DNA of 64,000 nucleotides, from positions 62,001 to 126,000 of the forward strand of contig JAIQFP010000004.1 in the NCBI GenBank assembly GCA_020073165.1, given 5' to 3'. The stretch is from Terriglobia bacterium. GTDB taxonomy: Bacteria > Acidobacteriota > Terriglobia > Terriglobales > Acidobacteriaceae. Numbering within the stretch: position 1 is the stretch's first letter; each line of letters starts with the position of its first letter. A model generated the notes under the pieces. It did not search any database, was not told where the DNA came from, and saw only the letters and a list, made by a program, of their open reading frames with translations. A program made the position numbers and the translations under genes. Shown here piece by piece: positions 18,555 through 27,070 of the stretch.

Positions 18555-18929
18555 CTACTCACGTTGCACCCAGACCTGGTAGGTCAGCACATGTCCGGCG
18601 CGATCTTTCACCGGCTCGATCTTGGTGATGCTCACCTCTCCGGAGATCGGTTCGATGATGCGCAGCAGTTCGGCCCGCCGCCCCTCGTCGTCCTTGCTGG
18701 AAATCGCCGAGGCCTCCACTTTGTAAATGAAGCCACCCTCCCCGTCGGGCATGACTACTACTTCCGTTCGATGCGGACTGTGCTCAACGGGTTTGTCCTT
18801 GAAGTTGATCCAGTAGGGCGAAAAAAACACAAAGACCAGAATTAGGGTGACCATCACGTCATATTGGATGGTGCCGCGCTCGTGCGACCAGAGGATGTAG
18901 TCGCGAATTGTGCGCCAGACGGCGTTCAT
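18555..18929 (-). CDS. Single-pass membrane protein of unknown function
   Basis: A 124-residue protein with one membrane helix near residues 23-40 (MVTLILVFVFFSPYWINF) and a charged outer domain after it. ATG 18927-18929 gives the usual short cytoplasmic tail; a longer frame begins at 18980. No family recognised. Its position directly before the LolA-like gene suggests a shared envelope function, but nothing in the sequence proves this. Confidence 0.6.
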   Translation of the reverse strand: MNAVWRTIRDYILWSHERGTIQYDVMVTLILVFVFFSPYWINFKDKPVEHSPHRTEVVVMPDGEGGFIYKVEASAISSKDDEGRRAELLRIIEPISGEVSITKIEPVKDRAGHVLTYQVWVQRE

Positions 18930-19025
18930 TGGCACCGGGGGAGCGCCCGAACCATGCGTAGTCCTCTCTGCCCTTTCCAAGTCTAGTTTTTGCTCCTTAT
19001 CTTGGCAAACGCTACAGCAGCGGAT

Positions 19026-20318
19026 TCAGAATTTTTTCGGCGTGATGCGGTCCGTTCCCATGTAGAGGCGCAGCGCCTCGGGAATCAATACCGAGCCGTC
19101 CGCCTGCTGGTAGTTCTCCACGATTGCCACCCAGGTGCGGCCGATGGCCAGACCGCTGCCGTTCAGGGTGTGCACAAACTCGGTTTTGTTTTTCCCCTCC
19201 GGACGGTAGCGAATGTTCGCCCGCCGCGCCTGGAACGACTCGAAATTCGAGCAGGACGAAATTTCCCGGAACAACTGCTGCCCCGGCAGCCAGACTTCTA
19301 TATCGTATGTCTTGGCGGCAGAGAAGCCGATGTCCGCAGTACACAGCGCCACCACCCGGTAGTGCAGGCCGAGCTTCTGCAGAACCTCTTCGGCATCATG
19401 TGTCAGTTTTTCCAACTGGTCGTAGGACTGCTCGGGAGCCGAAAACTTGACCAGTTCGACTTTCTGGAACTGATGCTGCCGGATAATCCCGCGCACATCT
19501 TTCCCGTATGACCCGGCTTCGCTGCGGAAACACGGAGTATAGGCGGTGAGCGACACCGGCAGGCGGGACGCATCCAGCGTTTCGTCCCGGTACAGGTTGG
19601 TGACCGGGACTTCCGCGGTCGGAATCAGCCAAAGCTCTTTCTCGCCATGGGGCACGCGGAAAAGATCGGCTGCGAACTTTGGCAGGTTTCCTGTGCCGTA
19701 CATGGAATCGGAGTTGACCATGTAGGGGGTAAGAACTTCGGTGTAGCCGTGCTCCCGGGTATGCAGGTCGAGCATGAAGTTGGCCAGTGCTCGCTCCAGA
19801 CGCGCTCCCAGGTCCCAGTACACGGCAAAACGCGCACCCGAAAGCTTGGCGGCGCGCTCCAGATCGAGCACACCGAGTTGCTCGCCCAGTTCCCAATGAG
19901 GCTTCGGTGTGAAGTCGAGCTTGGGCGGCGCACCCCAGCGGCGGACCTCGACATTGTCGTCGGCGCTCTTCCCGACGGGAACGCTGTCGTTGGGGATGTT
20001 GGGAAGGCCCGCCAGAATTTCCTGCAGGCGGGCCTCGTACTCCGCGACGGCCTTTTCCCGCTCCTGGATCTCCTCCCGAAGCTTCTTGGTCTCAGTGATC
20101 TGTGGCTCGGCGTTTTGCCCCGTCTTCTTGAGCTTCGCGATGTGCTCAGAGACTCGGTTGCGCTGGGCCTTCAAGGTTTCCGCGTCGGTGATGACCTGCC
20201 GCCGCCGGGTGTCCACCTCGCGGAAGTCCTTGAGCACGTCAGCCGGATCCATCCCGCGCTGGCGCAGTTTCTCCTCGACCACAGACAGGTTGTCACGGAC
20301 AAAGCCAAGATCAAGCAT
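19026..20318 (-). CDS. serS: Seryl-tRNA synthetase
   Basis: Cytoplasmic class II synthetase that charges tRNA-Ser with serine. The 430 residues match the family. The N-terminal long coiled-coil arm (about residues 28-105; [19 protein letters not shown]) is followed by the catalytic core with motif 2 ([14 protein letters not shown], then HQFQKVE) and motif 3 ([10 protein letters not shown]). ATG 20316-20318 begins the conserved [10 protein letters not shown] start; an upstream in-frame ATG at 20375 would add an unrelated tail. It is transcribed alone and divergent from the exported methyltransferase. Confidence 0.97.
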   Translation of the reverse strand: MLDLGFVRDNLSVVEEKLRQRGMDPADVLKDFREVDTRRRQVITDAETLKAQRNRVSEHIAKLKKTGQNAEPQITETKKLREEIQEREKAVAEYEARLQEILAGLPNIPNDSVPVGKSADDNVEVRRWGAPPKLDFTPKPHWELGEQLGVLDLERAAKLSGARFAVYWDLGARLERALANFMLDLHTREHGYTEVLTPYMVNSDSMYGTGNLPKFAADLFRVPHGEKELWLIPTAEVPVTNLYRDETLDASRLPVSLTAYTPCFRSEAGSYGKDVRGIIRQHQFQKVELVKFSAPEQSYDQLEKLTHDAEEVLQKLGLHYRVVALCTADIGFSAAKTYDIEVWLPGQQLFREISSCSNFESFQARRANIRYRPEGKNKTEFVHTLNGSGLAIGRTWVAIVENYQQADGSVLIPEALRLYMGTDRITPKKF

Positions 20319-20437
20319 GGGAGCAATTAATGTACCGGAAAACCGGTGGGGATTGCACTTCCGCAGGCTCACCAAAGCAATGCGGTTCAGTCTAATTTGC
20401 CTGCATCCTCGGGAAGGGATGGGTACTCGAACCAGAT

Positions 20438-21106
20438 ATGCTCCGGCGCACCATTCTGCTGTGGATCCTGCTGCTGGCCGCCGCCGCTGGGCCGGCCGCA
20501 GCCCAGACTCCCCAGACCCCGCCGGCGGAGAGCCGGAAGACCAGCACGCCCTACACCGGCGATCTGTCTATCTTTGACTCCCCCGGCAGAGACGAAAGAC
20601 TTCAGATCAATCGAGTGATGGACATCCTGGGGATCACTCGGGGTAAGATTGTCGCCGACATTGGGGCTGGATCGGGGTGGTTTGCGGTTCGAGCCGCCAG
20701 GCGGGTAGGTGGCACTGGCATAGTGTATGCCGTGGACATTAATCCTGAAGCGATTCGCTACATCGAGCGTCGAACCAAGACAGAAGACTTTCGTAATGTG
20801 AAGACCATCCTGAGTAAGAGCGATAATCCACTTTTGCCCAAGGATGCCGTCGATTCGGTGCTACTGTTAAAGACCTATCACGAGGTGGAGAAGCCCATCG
20901 CTTTGTTGCAGAACCTGCGGGCCTCGCTCAAGCCCGGGGCGCGAATCGGAGTGATTGACCGCAACGGCAATGGGGAGGATCATGGCGTAGGGCAAGATGT
21001 GGTGATCCGCGAGGCAGCGGAAGCGGGGTATCGTCTGGCAGAGCAATATGACTTTGTGAAGGGCGATGGCATGGATTATTTTCTCGTCTTCACGGTGAAG
21101 GAGTAA
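20438..21106 (+). CDS. Exported SAM-dependent methyltransferase-like protein
   Basis: A 222-residue protein beginning with a clear signal peptide (about residues 1-23, ending AAAQ) followed by a class I methyltransferase fold. Motif I is [14 protein letters not shown], the acidic residue after beta2 is in YAVDINPEA, and a later strand region reads [12 protein letters not shown]. All SAM-site elements look intact. The export signal is odd because S-adenosylmethionine is cytoplasmic; the protein may be membrane-tethered, use another ligand or keep an uncleaved anchor. The substrate is unknown. A small hypothetical gene follows after 8 bases and may be in the same operon. Confidence 0.7.
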   Translation: MLRRTILLWILLLAAAAGPAAAQTPQTPPAESRKTSTPYTGDLSIFDSPGRDERLQINRVMDILGITRGKIVADIGAGSGWFAVRAARRVGGTGIVYAVDINPEAIRYIERRTKTEDFRNVKTILSKSDNPLLPKDAVDSVLLLKTYHEVEKPIALLQNLRASLKPGARIGVIDRNGNGEDHGVGQDVVIREAAEAGYRLAEQYDFVKGDGMDYFLVFTVKE

Positions 21107-21114
21107 CGGCCTTT

Positions 21115-21510
21115 ATGTTCATGCCCCATCCCAATCTCGGCGATGAAGTGAACCACAACATCGTGCAGTCGGAGATTGAGGGTGGCGTATGCCTGGATGA
21201 CTGCACCCCCACCACGGTGCTGCAGATTCAGACCCAGCACCATTGCTACACCGCCGTGCTTCTAGGCGGCAGCCAGGCCCTACTGTCCGGCCACCCGGAA
21301 TTCTGCCCCCAGCCCGTCCTGGTCACTATTCACGGCTCCACCTGGGGCGGGTCCATGCTGAAGCAGCGCTTTGTGGGCCGAGGCATGCGCCTGGAGTTTC
21401 ACCATTCCGACTACCGGACTCCGATTGTCACCTCTTCGATCAGGGAAATCCACGAGTGCACGCGCACCAGCAATGAATCGGGGTCGCGACCTGCTCCTAG
21501 GTACGCTTGA
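21115..21510 (+). CDS. Hypothetical protein
   Basis: A 131-residue soluble protein with several His and Cys residues ([22 protein letters not shown]) and an OB/beta-rich middle. A second ATG at 21121 is also possible. It follows the exported methyltransferase by 8 bases and its 3' end overlaps the converging msrB by 14 bases. No family recognised. The middle part ([23 protein letters not shown]) looks conserved rather than random. Confidence 0.6.
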   Translation: MFMPHPNLGDEVNHNIVQSEIEGGVCLDDCTPTTVLQIQTQHHCYTAVLLGGSQALLSGHPEFCPQPVLVTIHGSTWGGSMLKQRFVGRGMRLEFHHSDYRTPIVTSSIREIHECTRTSNESGSRPAPRYA

Positions 21511-22102
21511 CGAACCGTAACGAAGCCGAATTCATGCAGTAGCGAAGACTGGTGGGCGGCGGCCCATCGTCGAATACGTGGCCCAGATGCGCGTCGCATA
21601 GGCTGCAGGAGACTGCGTCCCGAACCATCCCAAGAGTTGTGTCCTTTGCGGTGCGGACATTCTCTTTTGCAATCGGCGCCCAGAAGCTCGGCCAGCCGGT
21701 GCCGGAGTCGAACTTGGTCTCCGAACTGAACAGGGCGTTGTCACAGCAGATGCAGCGGTAAAGTCCTTTTTCGTGCAGGTCCCAATACTTCCCGGAGTAG
21801 GCAAATTCAGTGTCGGCGTGGCGCGTGATGTCGAACGCGTTGGGCGATAACTGCTTCCGCCATTCCTCTTCCGTCTTCACCACCTTGGGGAGGCGTACGG
21901 TTTTCAGCCGCTTGCCATCGTCGGAGAACTGCACGATGGTCACTTCCTGCGCCACGCCACCCGAGGTCTTCGCCTCGAGGATTCGCGGCTTGCGGACTGA
22001 CCACAGCACCATGCCCGCAAGCGCCGATGCCGAGGTGATCAGGAACGCGCGGCGCGTGCGCTTCACCGAAGCTCGGTCCTGATCGAGATTCGAGTCGAAC
22101 AT
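21497..22102 (-). CDS. msrB: Peptide-methionine (R)-S-oxide reductase, exported
   Basis: Reduces the R form of methionine sulfoxide in proteins. Residues 14-35 form a Tat-like signal (TRRAFLI with twin Arg17-Arg18, then a hydrophobic stretch), so the enzyme probably acts in the periplasm. The MsrB domain covers about 75-199, with two zinc CxxC pairs (Cys117/Cys120 and Cys166/Cys169), [10 protein letters not shown], and catalytic Cys189 in [10 protein letters not shown]. About 14 bases separate it from the upstream msrA, so the two are likely one operon repairing oxidised envelope proteins. Confidence 0.92.
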   Translation of the reverse strand: MFDSNLDQDRASVKRTRRAFLITSASALAGMVLWSVRKPRILEAKTSGGVAQEVTIVQFSDDGKRLKTVRLPKVVKTEEEWRKQLSPNAFDITRHADTEFAYSGKYWDLHEKGLYRCICCDNALFSSETKFDSGTGWPSFWAPIAKENVRTAKDTTLGMVRDAVSCSLCDAHLGHVFDDGPPPTSLRYCMNSASLRFVKRT

Positions 22103-22116
22103 GGTTCCCCTCGCTC

Positions 22117-22836
22117 TTACTTCTTCGCCGCCTGCATTGCGGCGGATGACGGCGCTGCCGCCGCGGCCCAGTTACTGGTGTACAACTCGGGCACGAGGGC
22201 CTTCAGGTCATCGAGCTTGGGTGCGTCGTTGAAGGAGATGTAGGGATCATTGGGATGCCTCCTGGCGTAATTCTGGTGATGCTCCTCAGCCGCATAAAAC
22301 GCCTTCAGCGGCACCACCTGGGTCACGATCGGTTCGCGGTAAACTTTCGCGGCGTTGAGCTGCGCGATATAGGCCTCGGCAATCTTTTTCTGCTCGTCGC
22401 TGTTGTAGAAAACCACTGAGCGATACTGCGTGCCCTCGTCGGGTCCTTGACGGTTCAGTTCCGTGGGATCGTGCGCCACGTAGAAAAACACCCGCAGCAA
22501 CTGGCCGTAGGTGATCTGCGACGGATCGTAGGTGATCTTCACCGACTCCGCGTGCCCGGTGTTCCCGTCGCTTACCCGATCATAGTGCGCTGTGCCAGCC
22601 TGGCCCCCGGAGTATCCCGAGGTCGCGCTGATCACACCCTTCACGTGCTGGAAGACCGCTTGAACTCCCCAGAAGCAGCCGCCCCCGACCACGGCGGTCT
22701 GCTCGCCCTTGGTGGTGGCCAGGGAAGCATCCACAGCAGGGCCGGGAAACGTCGCCTTGTCGCGGGCATAGCCAGCTAGTGCAGCAACCAGGAGCAGTGA
22801 CAAAACTACGCTGGAACGAAAATAGGATCGGAACAT
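22117..22836 (-). CDS. msrA: Peptide-methionine (S)-S-oxide reductase, exported
   Basis: Reduces the S form of methionine sulfoxide. An N-terminal signal peptide (VVLSLLLVAALAGYA) precedes the MsrA domain, whose catalytic Cys lies in GGGCFWG, followed by the conserved GYSGG, GHAESV, FFYVAHDPT and GTQYRS blocks. ATG 22834-22836 has the better-spaced ribosome site (GGGGGA); the ATG two codons earlier is possible. The Ala-rich C-terminal tail beyond about residue 215 lacks the usual resolving-Cys arrangement. It leads the msrA-msrB pair. Confidence 0.93.
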   Translation of the reverse strand: MFRSYFRSSVVLSLLLVAALAGYARDKATFPGPAVDASLATTKGEQTAVVGGGCFWGVQAVFQHVKGVISATSGYSGGQAGTAHYDRVSDGNTGHAESVKITYDPSQITYGQLLRVFFYVAHDPTELNRQGPDEGTQYRSVVFYNSDEQKKIAEAYIAQLNAAKVYREPIVTQVVPLKAFYAAEEHHQNYARRHPNDPYISFNDAPKLDDLKALVPELYTSNWAAAAAPSSAAMQAAKK

Positions 22837-22920
22837 AGCCATCCCCCGATGACAGACATTCTAGTACGTGCCTGGTTAGATTTCGGTTTTGCAGAAAAGT
22901 TACGGCGAGGCTGAAAATCG

Positions 22921-23295
22921 TCAATTCCGCTGGGGATCGAAGCTCTGGTCCAGATAAATCCACAAAACCCGGGCCAGCAGGGTGAGGGTAGGCGCCAGCG
23001 GCAAGAACAACCCCACCGCCCAAATGGCGGCTTTCGTGATCGGCCAGCCCGTCCCCGCCCACAACCCCACCGCGATGAGCGCGATCGTGATCAGCGCCAG
23101 CCCGTAGCTGATGTACATCGCCCCCAGGAAGTATCCCGGTTCCCGCTCGAATTTCAGGCCGCACACCGCACAGCTCTCATACATCTTGGGCAACCCGCGG
23201 AAAATGGAATAGCGAAAGATGCTCCCCTCCCGGCATCGCGGACAGCGCTGGCGAAGAATGCTGGCCAAAGTGGACGATTTGGGGGCAGGTGGCAT
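22921..23295 (-). CDS. DUF983 membrane protein
   Basis: The 124 residues begin with a zinc-ribbon-like segment (RCPRCREGSIF, then SCAVCGLKFE), followed by two or three membrane helices. This is the DUF983 layout. Function is not established for the family. ATG 23293-23295 is the chosen start although no good ribosome site is seen; the frame remains open further upstream to 23361. It is separated from msrA by 84 bases. Confidence 0.7.
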   Translation of the reverse strand: MPPAPKSSTLASILRQRCPRCREGSIFRYSIFRGLPKMYESCAVCGLKFEREPGYFLGAMYISYGLALITIALIAVGLWAGTGWPITKAAIWAVGLFLPLAPTLTLLARVLWIYLDQSFDPQRN

Positions 23296-23466
23296 CGGCC
23301 GAGGATCAAGTTTGAGACGTGGGTAGGATAAATGAGGCCGGAGAAGTGGGATACCTGCCAACCCCAGTTAAACTCCGTGCGGCAAAATGGCAGGACAGGG
23401 CCGCATAACAAAAGCACAAGCTCCCTCAAATCCGCTGGCCACGCTTGGAGGTGACAGAGTGGTTCC

Positions 23467-23943
23467 TCAGGCTCCAATCACATCGGGTTGCGGGTGGCCA
23501 GCCTGGCGGCATTGGGCGAGATAGATTTCCAGCGCAGCGCCGGCATCGAGGACGGTCTCAACGTTGCCGTGGTCGTCGAGATTCAGGTTCGCCCCGCGTA
23601 TGGCGAACCAGGCGTCGGTGACTTCTTTGTTGCTCTCCAGTACGTGCAGGGTGTGCACCGATCCGGCGGGTTCGTAGAGATACGATCCGGCGGTATTGAC
23701 CTCGGGGTATTCGAGATACTTCCAGGCGCCGCGCAGGGTGAAGCCGAAGACTTCGCCGGTATGCTTGTGGCGCTGAATGGTCACGCCCGGCTGGAAACGG
23801 ACCCGAACGACCCACAGCCCGGCAGCAATGTCAGCCTGGAGCAACTGAAAGGTCACGCCCTCCTGGTAAGGGACGAAGGGCAATTCGTTCTCGCCGCGAT
23901 GCAAGGCGCTGGGGACGGGGAATGCGATTGCATTGGTGGTCAT
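23467..23943 (-). CDS. Cupin protein, 2,4'-dihydroxyacetophenone dioxygenase/ChrR-like family
   Basis: A 158-residue cytoplasmic cupin. Metal-binding residues are visible in QRHKHTGEVFGFTLRG (two His and a Glu) and in GSVHTLHV. The sequence resembles the cupin family that includes 2,4'-dihydroxyacetophenone dioxygenase and ChrR-like anti-sigma cupins. The actual reaction cannot be fixed from sequence. An excellent ribosome site (AGGAGG, 7 bases before ATG) supports the start. Confidence 0.75.
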   Translation of the reverse strand: MTTNAIAFPVPSALHRGENELPFVPYQEGVTFQLLQADIAAGLWVVRVRFQPGVTIQRHKHTGEVFGFTLRGAWKYLEYPEVNTAGSYLYEPAGSVHTLHVLESNKEVTDAWFAIRGANLNLDDHGNVETVLDAGAALEIYLAQCRQAGHPQPDVIGA

Positions 23944-24116
23944 GCGGGTGCCTCCTGGGGAAACGCCCGATTATGCACGGTCCCGGCCGGTAAGACAACC
24001 CTGGCTGTCGAATCGGCCGCCCCGGCTGGCGTCCTGGGGGGTATACTCTTCGGCTGAAACGTGGGCCGGGACTTAACCGACAAGGTAGACCACGGCGAAA
24101 GCGAGGTCGAACCAAC

Positions 24117-24287
24117 ATGAATTCGAAGAGCAAACTGCTGCTCGGCATACTCACGGCAATCGCCATGCTCCTGCTGACCTACCTGGTTCCCAGGGGCGGG
24201 GCGTTGCGCGACGCCCAGTTGGTGCAGTTCCCGGTAACGGTTGGGGTTTGGGCGATCTTCGTTTTGCTTTTCGTGAAGCTGAAATAG
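24117..24287 (+). CDS. Small two-helix membrane protein
   Basis: A 56-residue frame from ATG 24117 to TAG 24285-24287 with two hydrophobic stretches (LLLGILTAIAMLLLTYLV and VTVGVWAIFVLLFV) separated by a short charged loop. The Lys-rich start and end fit an inner-membrane hairpin with both ends inside. No family recognised. A second membrane protein gene follows after 47 bases. Confidence 0.55.
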   Translation: MNSKSKLLLGILTAIAMLLLTYLVPRGGALRDAQLVQFPVTVGVWAIFVLLFVKLK

Positions 24288-24334
24288 GCTACGAGGTTCG
24301 TGGGCCCTCGCCCCAGGGAAGATTTGTGTCTACA

Positions 24335-24742
24335 ATGGGCGGGTTGCGTCCTGAGGACAATCCGACTTTGAGTGCCAAGCCTCGCCGCTGGACCGTGATT
24401 GCTTCCGGACTGCTCTGCGGCGTACTGGCGCTGGTGGTGATCTACACCAATCGGAGAGCGTTCTTCAGCCCGCTGGCGGTGGTTGTGGTGGCGGCCATTG
24501 GATTGGCTGCCGTGCTGCTGCAAGTGCGCTTCTACAATCGAGAGCAAACCCCGGCCGTACACCCGCCGCTATGGCTGAACGCGCTGGGCATTGTGTTCGC
24601 AATGATCGCGCTGTTCGCCGGCGAGCTGAGGCTTGGCCCGGAGATGAGTCAGATGATGGCCCTGGGCGCAGTGGGATGTTTCGCCGTCAGCAGCGCCATC
24701 GTGCTCCACGCTTTCCGCAAGCACCGCCTCTCCTCGAAGTAG
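24335..24742 (+). CDS. Four-helix membrane protein of unknown function
   Basis: A 135-residue protein from ATG 24335 with about four membrane helices (WTVIASGLLCGVLALVVIY; LAVVVVAAIGLAAVLL; LNALGIVFAMIALFAG; MALGAVGCFAVSSAIVL). An upstream in-frame start at 24248 would overlap the preceding gene and add a non-hydrophobic tail, so it is not used. No family recognised. It converges with the PilZ-TonB gene, leaving only 13 bases between stop codons. Confidence 0.6.
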   Translation: MGGLRPEDNPTLSAKPRRWTVIASGLLCGVLALVVIYTNRRAFFSPLAVVVVAAIGLAAVLLQVRFYNREQTPAVHPPLWLNALGIVFAMIALFAGELRLGPEMSQMMALGAVGCFAVSSAIVLHAFRKHRLSSK

Positions 24743-24755
24743 TCGTGGGCCCGAT

Positions 24756-25607
24756 CTAGGGACGGAACTCAACCGCGAGTGTGGTCCTCACTTCGATGGG
24801 GGCGCCATTCACGCGGTAGGGCTGGAAGCGCCACCATTTCACGGCCTCAAGCGCGGCCGGCGTGAGAGCGTCGGGGCCGCTGACCGGCCGAAGACGCACA
24901 ACGGTGCCATCGCGCCCGATCACGGCATCAAGCACCACCGTGCCTTGGACATTGGCGCGGCGCGCGGCTTCGGGATACACCGGGTCAACTTTGTGGGTAA
25001 TGAGTTGCTCCATGAGTCCGGATGGGACCGTGATTTCCGGCGATTCCGTAACTCCGGCCTTACCTGGCAGTTTCGATTCCAGTTCGTTCCACGCGCGGTA
25101 CCACTGCCACCAGCCCAAGGCTCCCAGTACCGTCAGCAGCAAGAGTGCGGCCCAGGCGAGCCGTCGCAGCCCTCGGCTGCGCCGAAGTTGAGCCGTGTCC
25201 GAGGTCACCGGCTGGCTGATGCTGGCTTCCGGTTCCGCACCAGACGACAACTCGATCTGCGGCTGCTCCTCCGCCATGCGCCGTTCCCAGTAGCGGATCA
25301 TGGCCTGCTGCTCCAGGGACAATCCCAGGAACTCGATACCGCAGCGCAATTGTGCCTGGTGGCGCACCGCGGCCTTGGCCCGGATAGGCACATTCACATG
25401 CGGCAGCCGGAATTCGACGCCAACGGTGTCTCCGGGGCGAAGTTCACCGGCGAGAATCGCGCACAGCCCACCCTCGCCAACGTTCAGCGATCGCCCGGGA
25501 ATGCAGTCTGGCATGCCCGCGCGCAAAACGGTCAGGTCAACCGGAATAGCAATCGCGTGCCGGGGAACACGGCGCCGGATCTCGGCTGCCTGCGCGGCTG
25601 CATTCAT
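24756..25607 (-). CDS. PilZ domain - membrane helix - TonB C-terminal domain fusion
   Basis: A 283-residue protein. Residues about 10-110 form a PilZ-like domain with the Arg-rich start RRRVPRH. The second c-di-GMP motif (D/N-x-S-x-x-G) reads NVGEGG, so Ser is replaced by Gly. Residues about 148-167 form a membrane helix. Residues about 200-283 form a TonB C-terminal domain (VYPEAARRANVQGTVVLDAVI, then WWRFQPYRVNG). The layout would place PilZ in the cytoplasm and TonB_C in the periplasm, a possible link between second messenger and outer-membrane energisation. A good ribosome site (AAGGG) precedes the ATG. No exbB/exbD is nearby. Confidence 0.82.
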   Translation of the reverse strand: MNAAAQAAEIRRRVPRHAIAIPVDLTVLRAGMPDCIPGRSLNVGEGGLCAILAGELRPGDTVGVEFRLPHVNVPIRAKAAVRHQAQLRCGIEFLGLSLEQQAMIRYWERRMAEEQPQIELSSGAEPEASISQPVTSDTAQLRRSRGLRRLAWAALLLLTVLGALGWWQWYRAWNELESKLPGKAGVTESPEITVPSGLMEQLITHKVDPVYPEAARRANVQGTVVLDAVIGRDGTVVRLRPVSGPDALTPAALEAVKWWRFQPYRVNGAPIEVRTTLAVEFRP

Positions 25608-25812
25608 AGCGTGCCCTTCGCATGCATAGCGAACACATCAGCCTCGTCTTCAGCAGGAGACAGAAGGAAGTGGCAGCCTGGTAAGGATTGGCGGGAGTAT
25701 ATCACTCCGCTTATGCCGCCGCGCCGGGTATTTCCACAGAAACCCGGGAGTGGTTCCGGGTCCTGGCGGGTTTGATTATCGAAGATACAATCAGAGCAAG
25801 GAATTGGGCTCC

Positions 25813-26307
25813 ATGCGTCACGAAAGTCCAAAGGAGAATGAGGTCTGGTTGCGGGTCGCGCACCCGGAAGATGCGGACGCGATCGCGCGGCTGGTGAACC
25901 AGGCTTTCCAGGTTGAGCGGTTCTTTATCGAGGGAGACCGCACCAACCCGGGAGCGGTGCGCGAGTTGCTGGGGAAGGGCAAGTTTCTGGTGGCGGAGCA
26001 GGCGGGCGCGCTGGCCGGTTGCGTATATCTGGAGCCACGCGGCGATCGCTGCTATCTCGGACTGCTGTCGGTGGATCCGGAACGGCAACGTTCGGGGTTG
26101 GGCCGGCTCCTGATGGGCGCCGCGGAAGAAGATTGCCGCGCGGCCGGGGCTCGTGGCATTGATCTGCAGATCGTGAGCCTGCGCGCGGAACTGCCCGGAT
26201 ACTACCGGCAGTTGGGATACGAGATCATCGGCACCGCGCCGTTTCCCGAGCATGCTCAGCCCAAGCAGCCGTGCTACTTCATCAAGATGTCGAAGGAATT
26301 GGGGTGA
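25813..26307 (+). CDS. GNAT-family N-acetyltransferase
   Basis: A 164-residue soluble enzyme transferring an acetyl group from acetyl-CoA to an amine. The acetyl-CoA motif is visible as LLSVDPERQRSGLGRLLM (Q/R-x-x-G-x-G/A pattern), with a later PGYYRQLGYE segment typical of GNAT beta5-alpha4. ATG 25813 follows an AAGGA site and begins the family-like start (LRVAHPEDADAIARLV). The substrate is unknown. It stands alone between the divergent PilZ-TonB gene and a convergent small gene. Confidence 0.82.
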   Translation: MRHESPKENEVWLRVAHPEDADAIARLVNQAFQVERFFIEGDRTNPGAVRELLGKGKFLVAEQAGALAGCVYLEPRGDRCYLGLLSVDPERQRSGLGRLLMGAAEEDCRAAGARGIDLQIVSLRAELPGYYRQLGYEIIGTAPFPEHAQPKQPCYFIKMSKELG

Positions 26308-26417
26308 GAAGCACAACCCAGGGGATGCGGGGATTCCAGGTACCGGTTGGTTGCGCCCGCCGGAGCGGGTTCTGCATTCTGACCCTTGACCGTTGAAAGG
26401 CAATCTCTAAAACACAT

Positions 26418-26441
26418 CGGCCCGGGTTTGGCCCCGGGCCG
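26418..26441. terminator. Bidirectional hairpin between convergent genes
   Basis: A perfect 9-bp stem (CGGCCCGGG / CCCGGGCCG) with loop TTTGGC is flanked by AAAACACAT on the left and AACAAAAT on the right. It lies between the GNAT gene and the small coiled-coil gene, which converge here. On the minus strand a TGTTTT tract follows the stem. Confidence 0.65.
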
Positions 26442-26504
26442 AACAAAATCGATCGCCGCCCTTCGCAACGGCGGGGCAGGCGAGGCGCTCTCCTGGTGCC
26501 TATC

Positions 26505-26768
26505 TCACGGCCAGCGCTTGGCGGTGTCTTCCCATCCAGCAGCACGGGCCGGTTGCGGAGCCGTGTTTACGGCCGGCTGCGGGATGCGAATCGGTTGCTG
26601 TACTGGAGTGGCAGCGGTCAGGGCGGGCTTGTTGTTGGTGGCTTCGATGGCGACCGGCTCCTGGCCGTCCGACAGCAGGGGCGCGGCCACCCGCAGCGCC
26701 TCGACTTCCTTTTCCAGCCGGGCCAGTTCGAGCTCTTTCTGCCTCAGAACTTCATAGACATTCTTCAT
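26505..26768 (-). CDS. Small coiled-coil protein of unknown function
   Basis: An 87-residue soluble protein from ATG 26766-26768. The first 35 residues form a heptad-like helix (LRQKELELARLEKEVEALR); the rest is Pro/Ala-rich and probably disordered. No known function; the helix suggests oligomerisation. A well-formed sigma70-type promoter lies just upstream, so the gene should be expressed alone and possibly at a high level. Confidence 0.65.
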   Translation of the reverse strand: MKNVYEVLRQKELELARLEKEVEALRVAAPLLSDGQEPVAIEATNNKPALTAATPVQQPIRIPQPAVNTAPQPARAAGWEDTAKRWP

Positions 26769-26815
26769 GCTTGGGCACCTGTGCAAAACACCATTGAATT
26801 GAAGCGGTTGTCCGC

Positions 26816-26844
26816 ACTTTATGCAGGTGGAAAGTTTTTGTCAA
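26816..26844 (-). promoter_or_regulatory. Sigma70-type promoter of the small coiled-coil gene
   Basis: On the minus strand, consensus TTGACA (26839-26844) is followed after exactly 17 bases by TAAAGT (26816-26821). Transcription would begin near 26809, giving a leader of about 40 nt. The roughly 300-base gap between this gene and the divergent beta-propeller gene (26769-27070) holds this promoter and no recognised gene. Confidence 0.7.
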
Positions 26845-27070
26845 GAAGGAAGAAGGCAAGGGCAAGCAGTGCAGTTCTGGAGAGGCTGCAGCGGGCGTGA
26901 AATGTGGCCGGTCGCTGTCCTTCTGCTTGTTCTCTTACTTCTTCTATTACGCGAGCCGGGAAAGTGACCGCAACGGCGTGCCGGTTCCGTTTTGGGAAAC
27001 CGGCGTCTCGCCTTTTCACTGATTCGCGGAATAGACTGGTGCCGAAATTTCCTGCGTAGGGGGAAACGGC

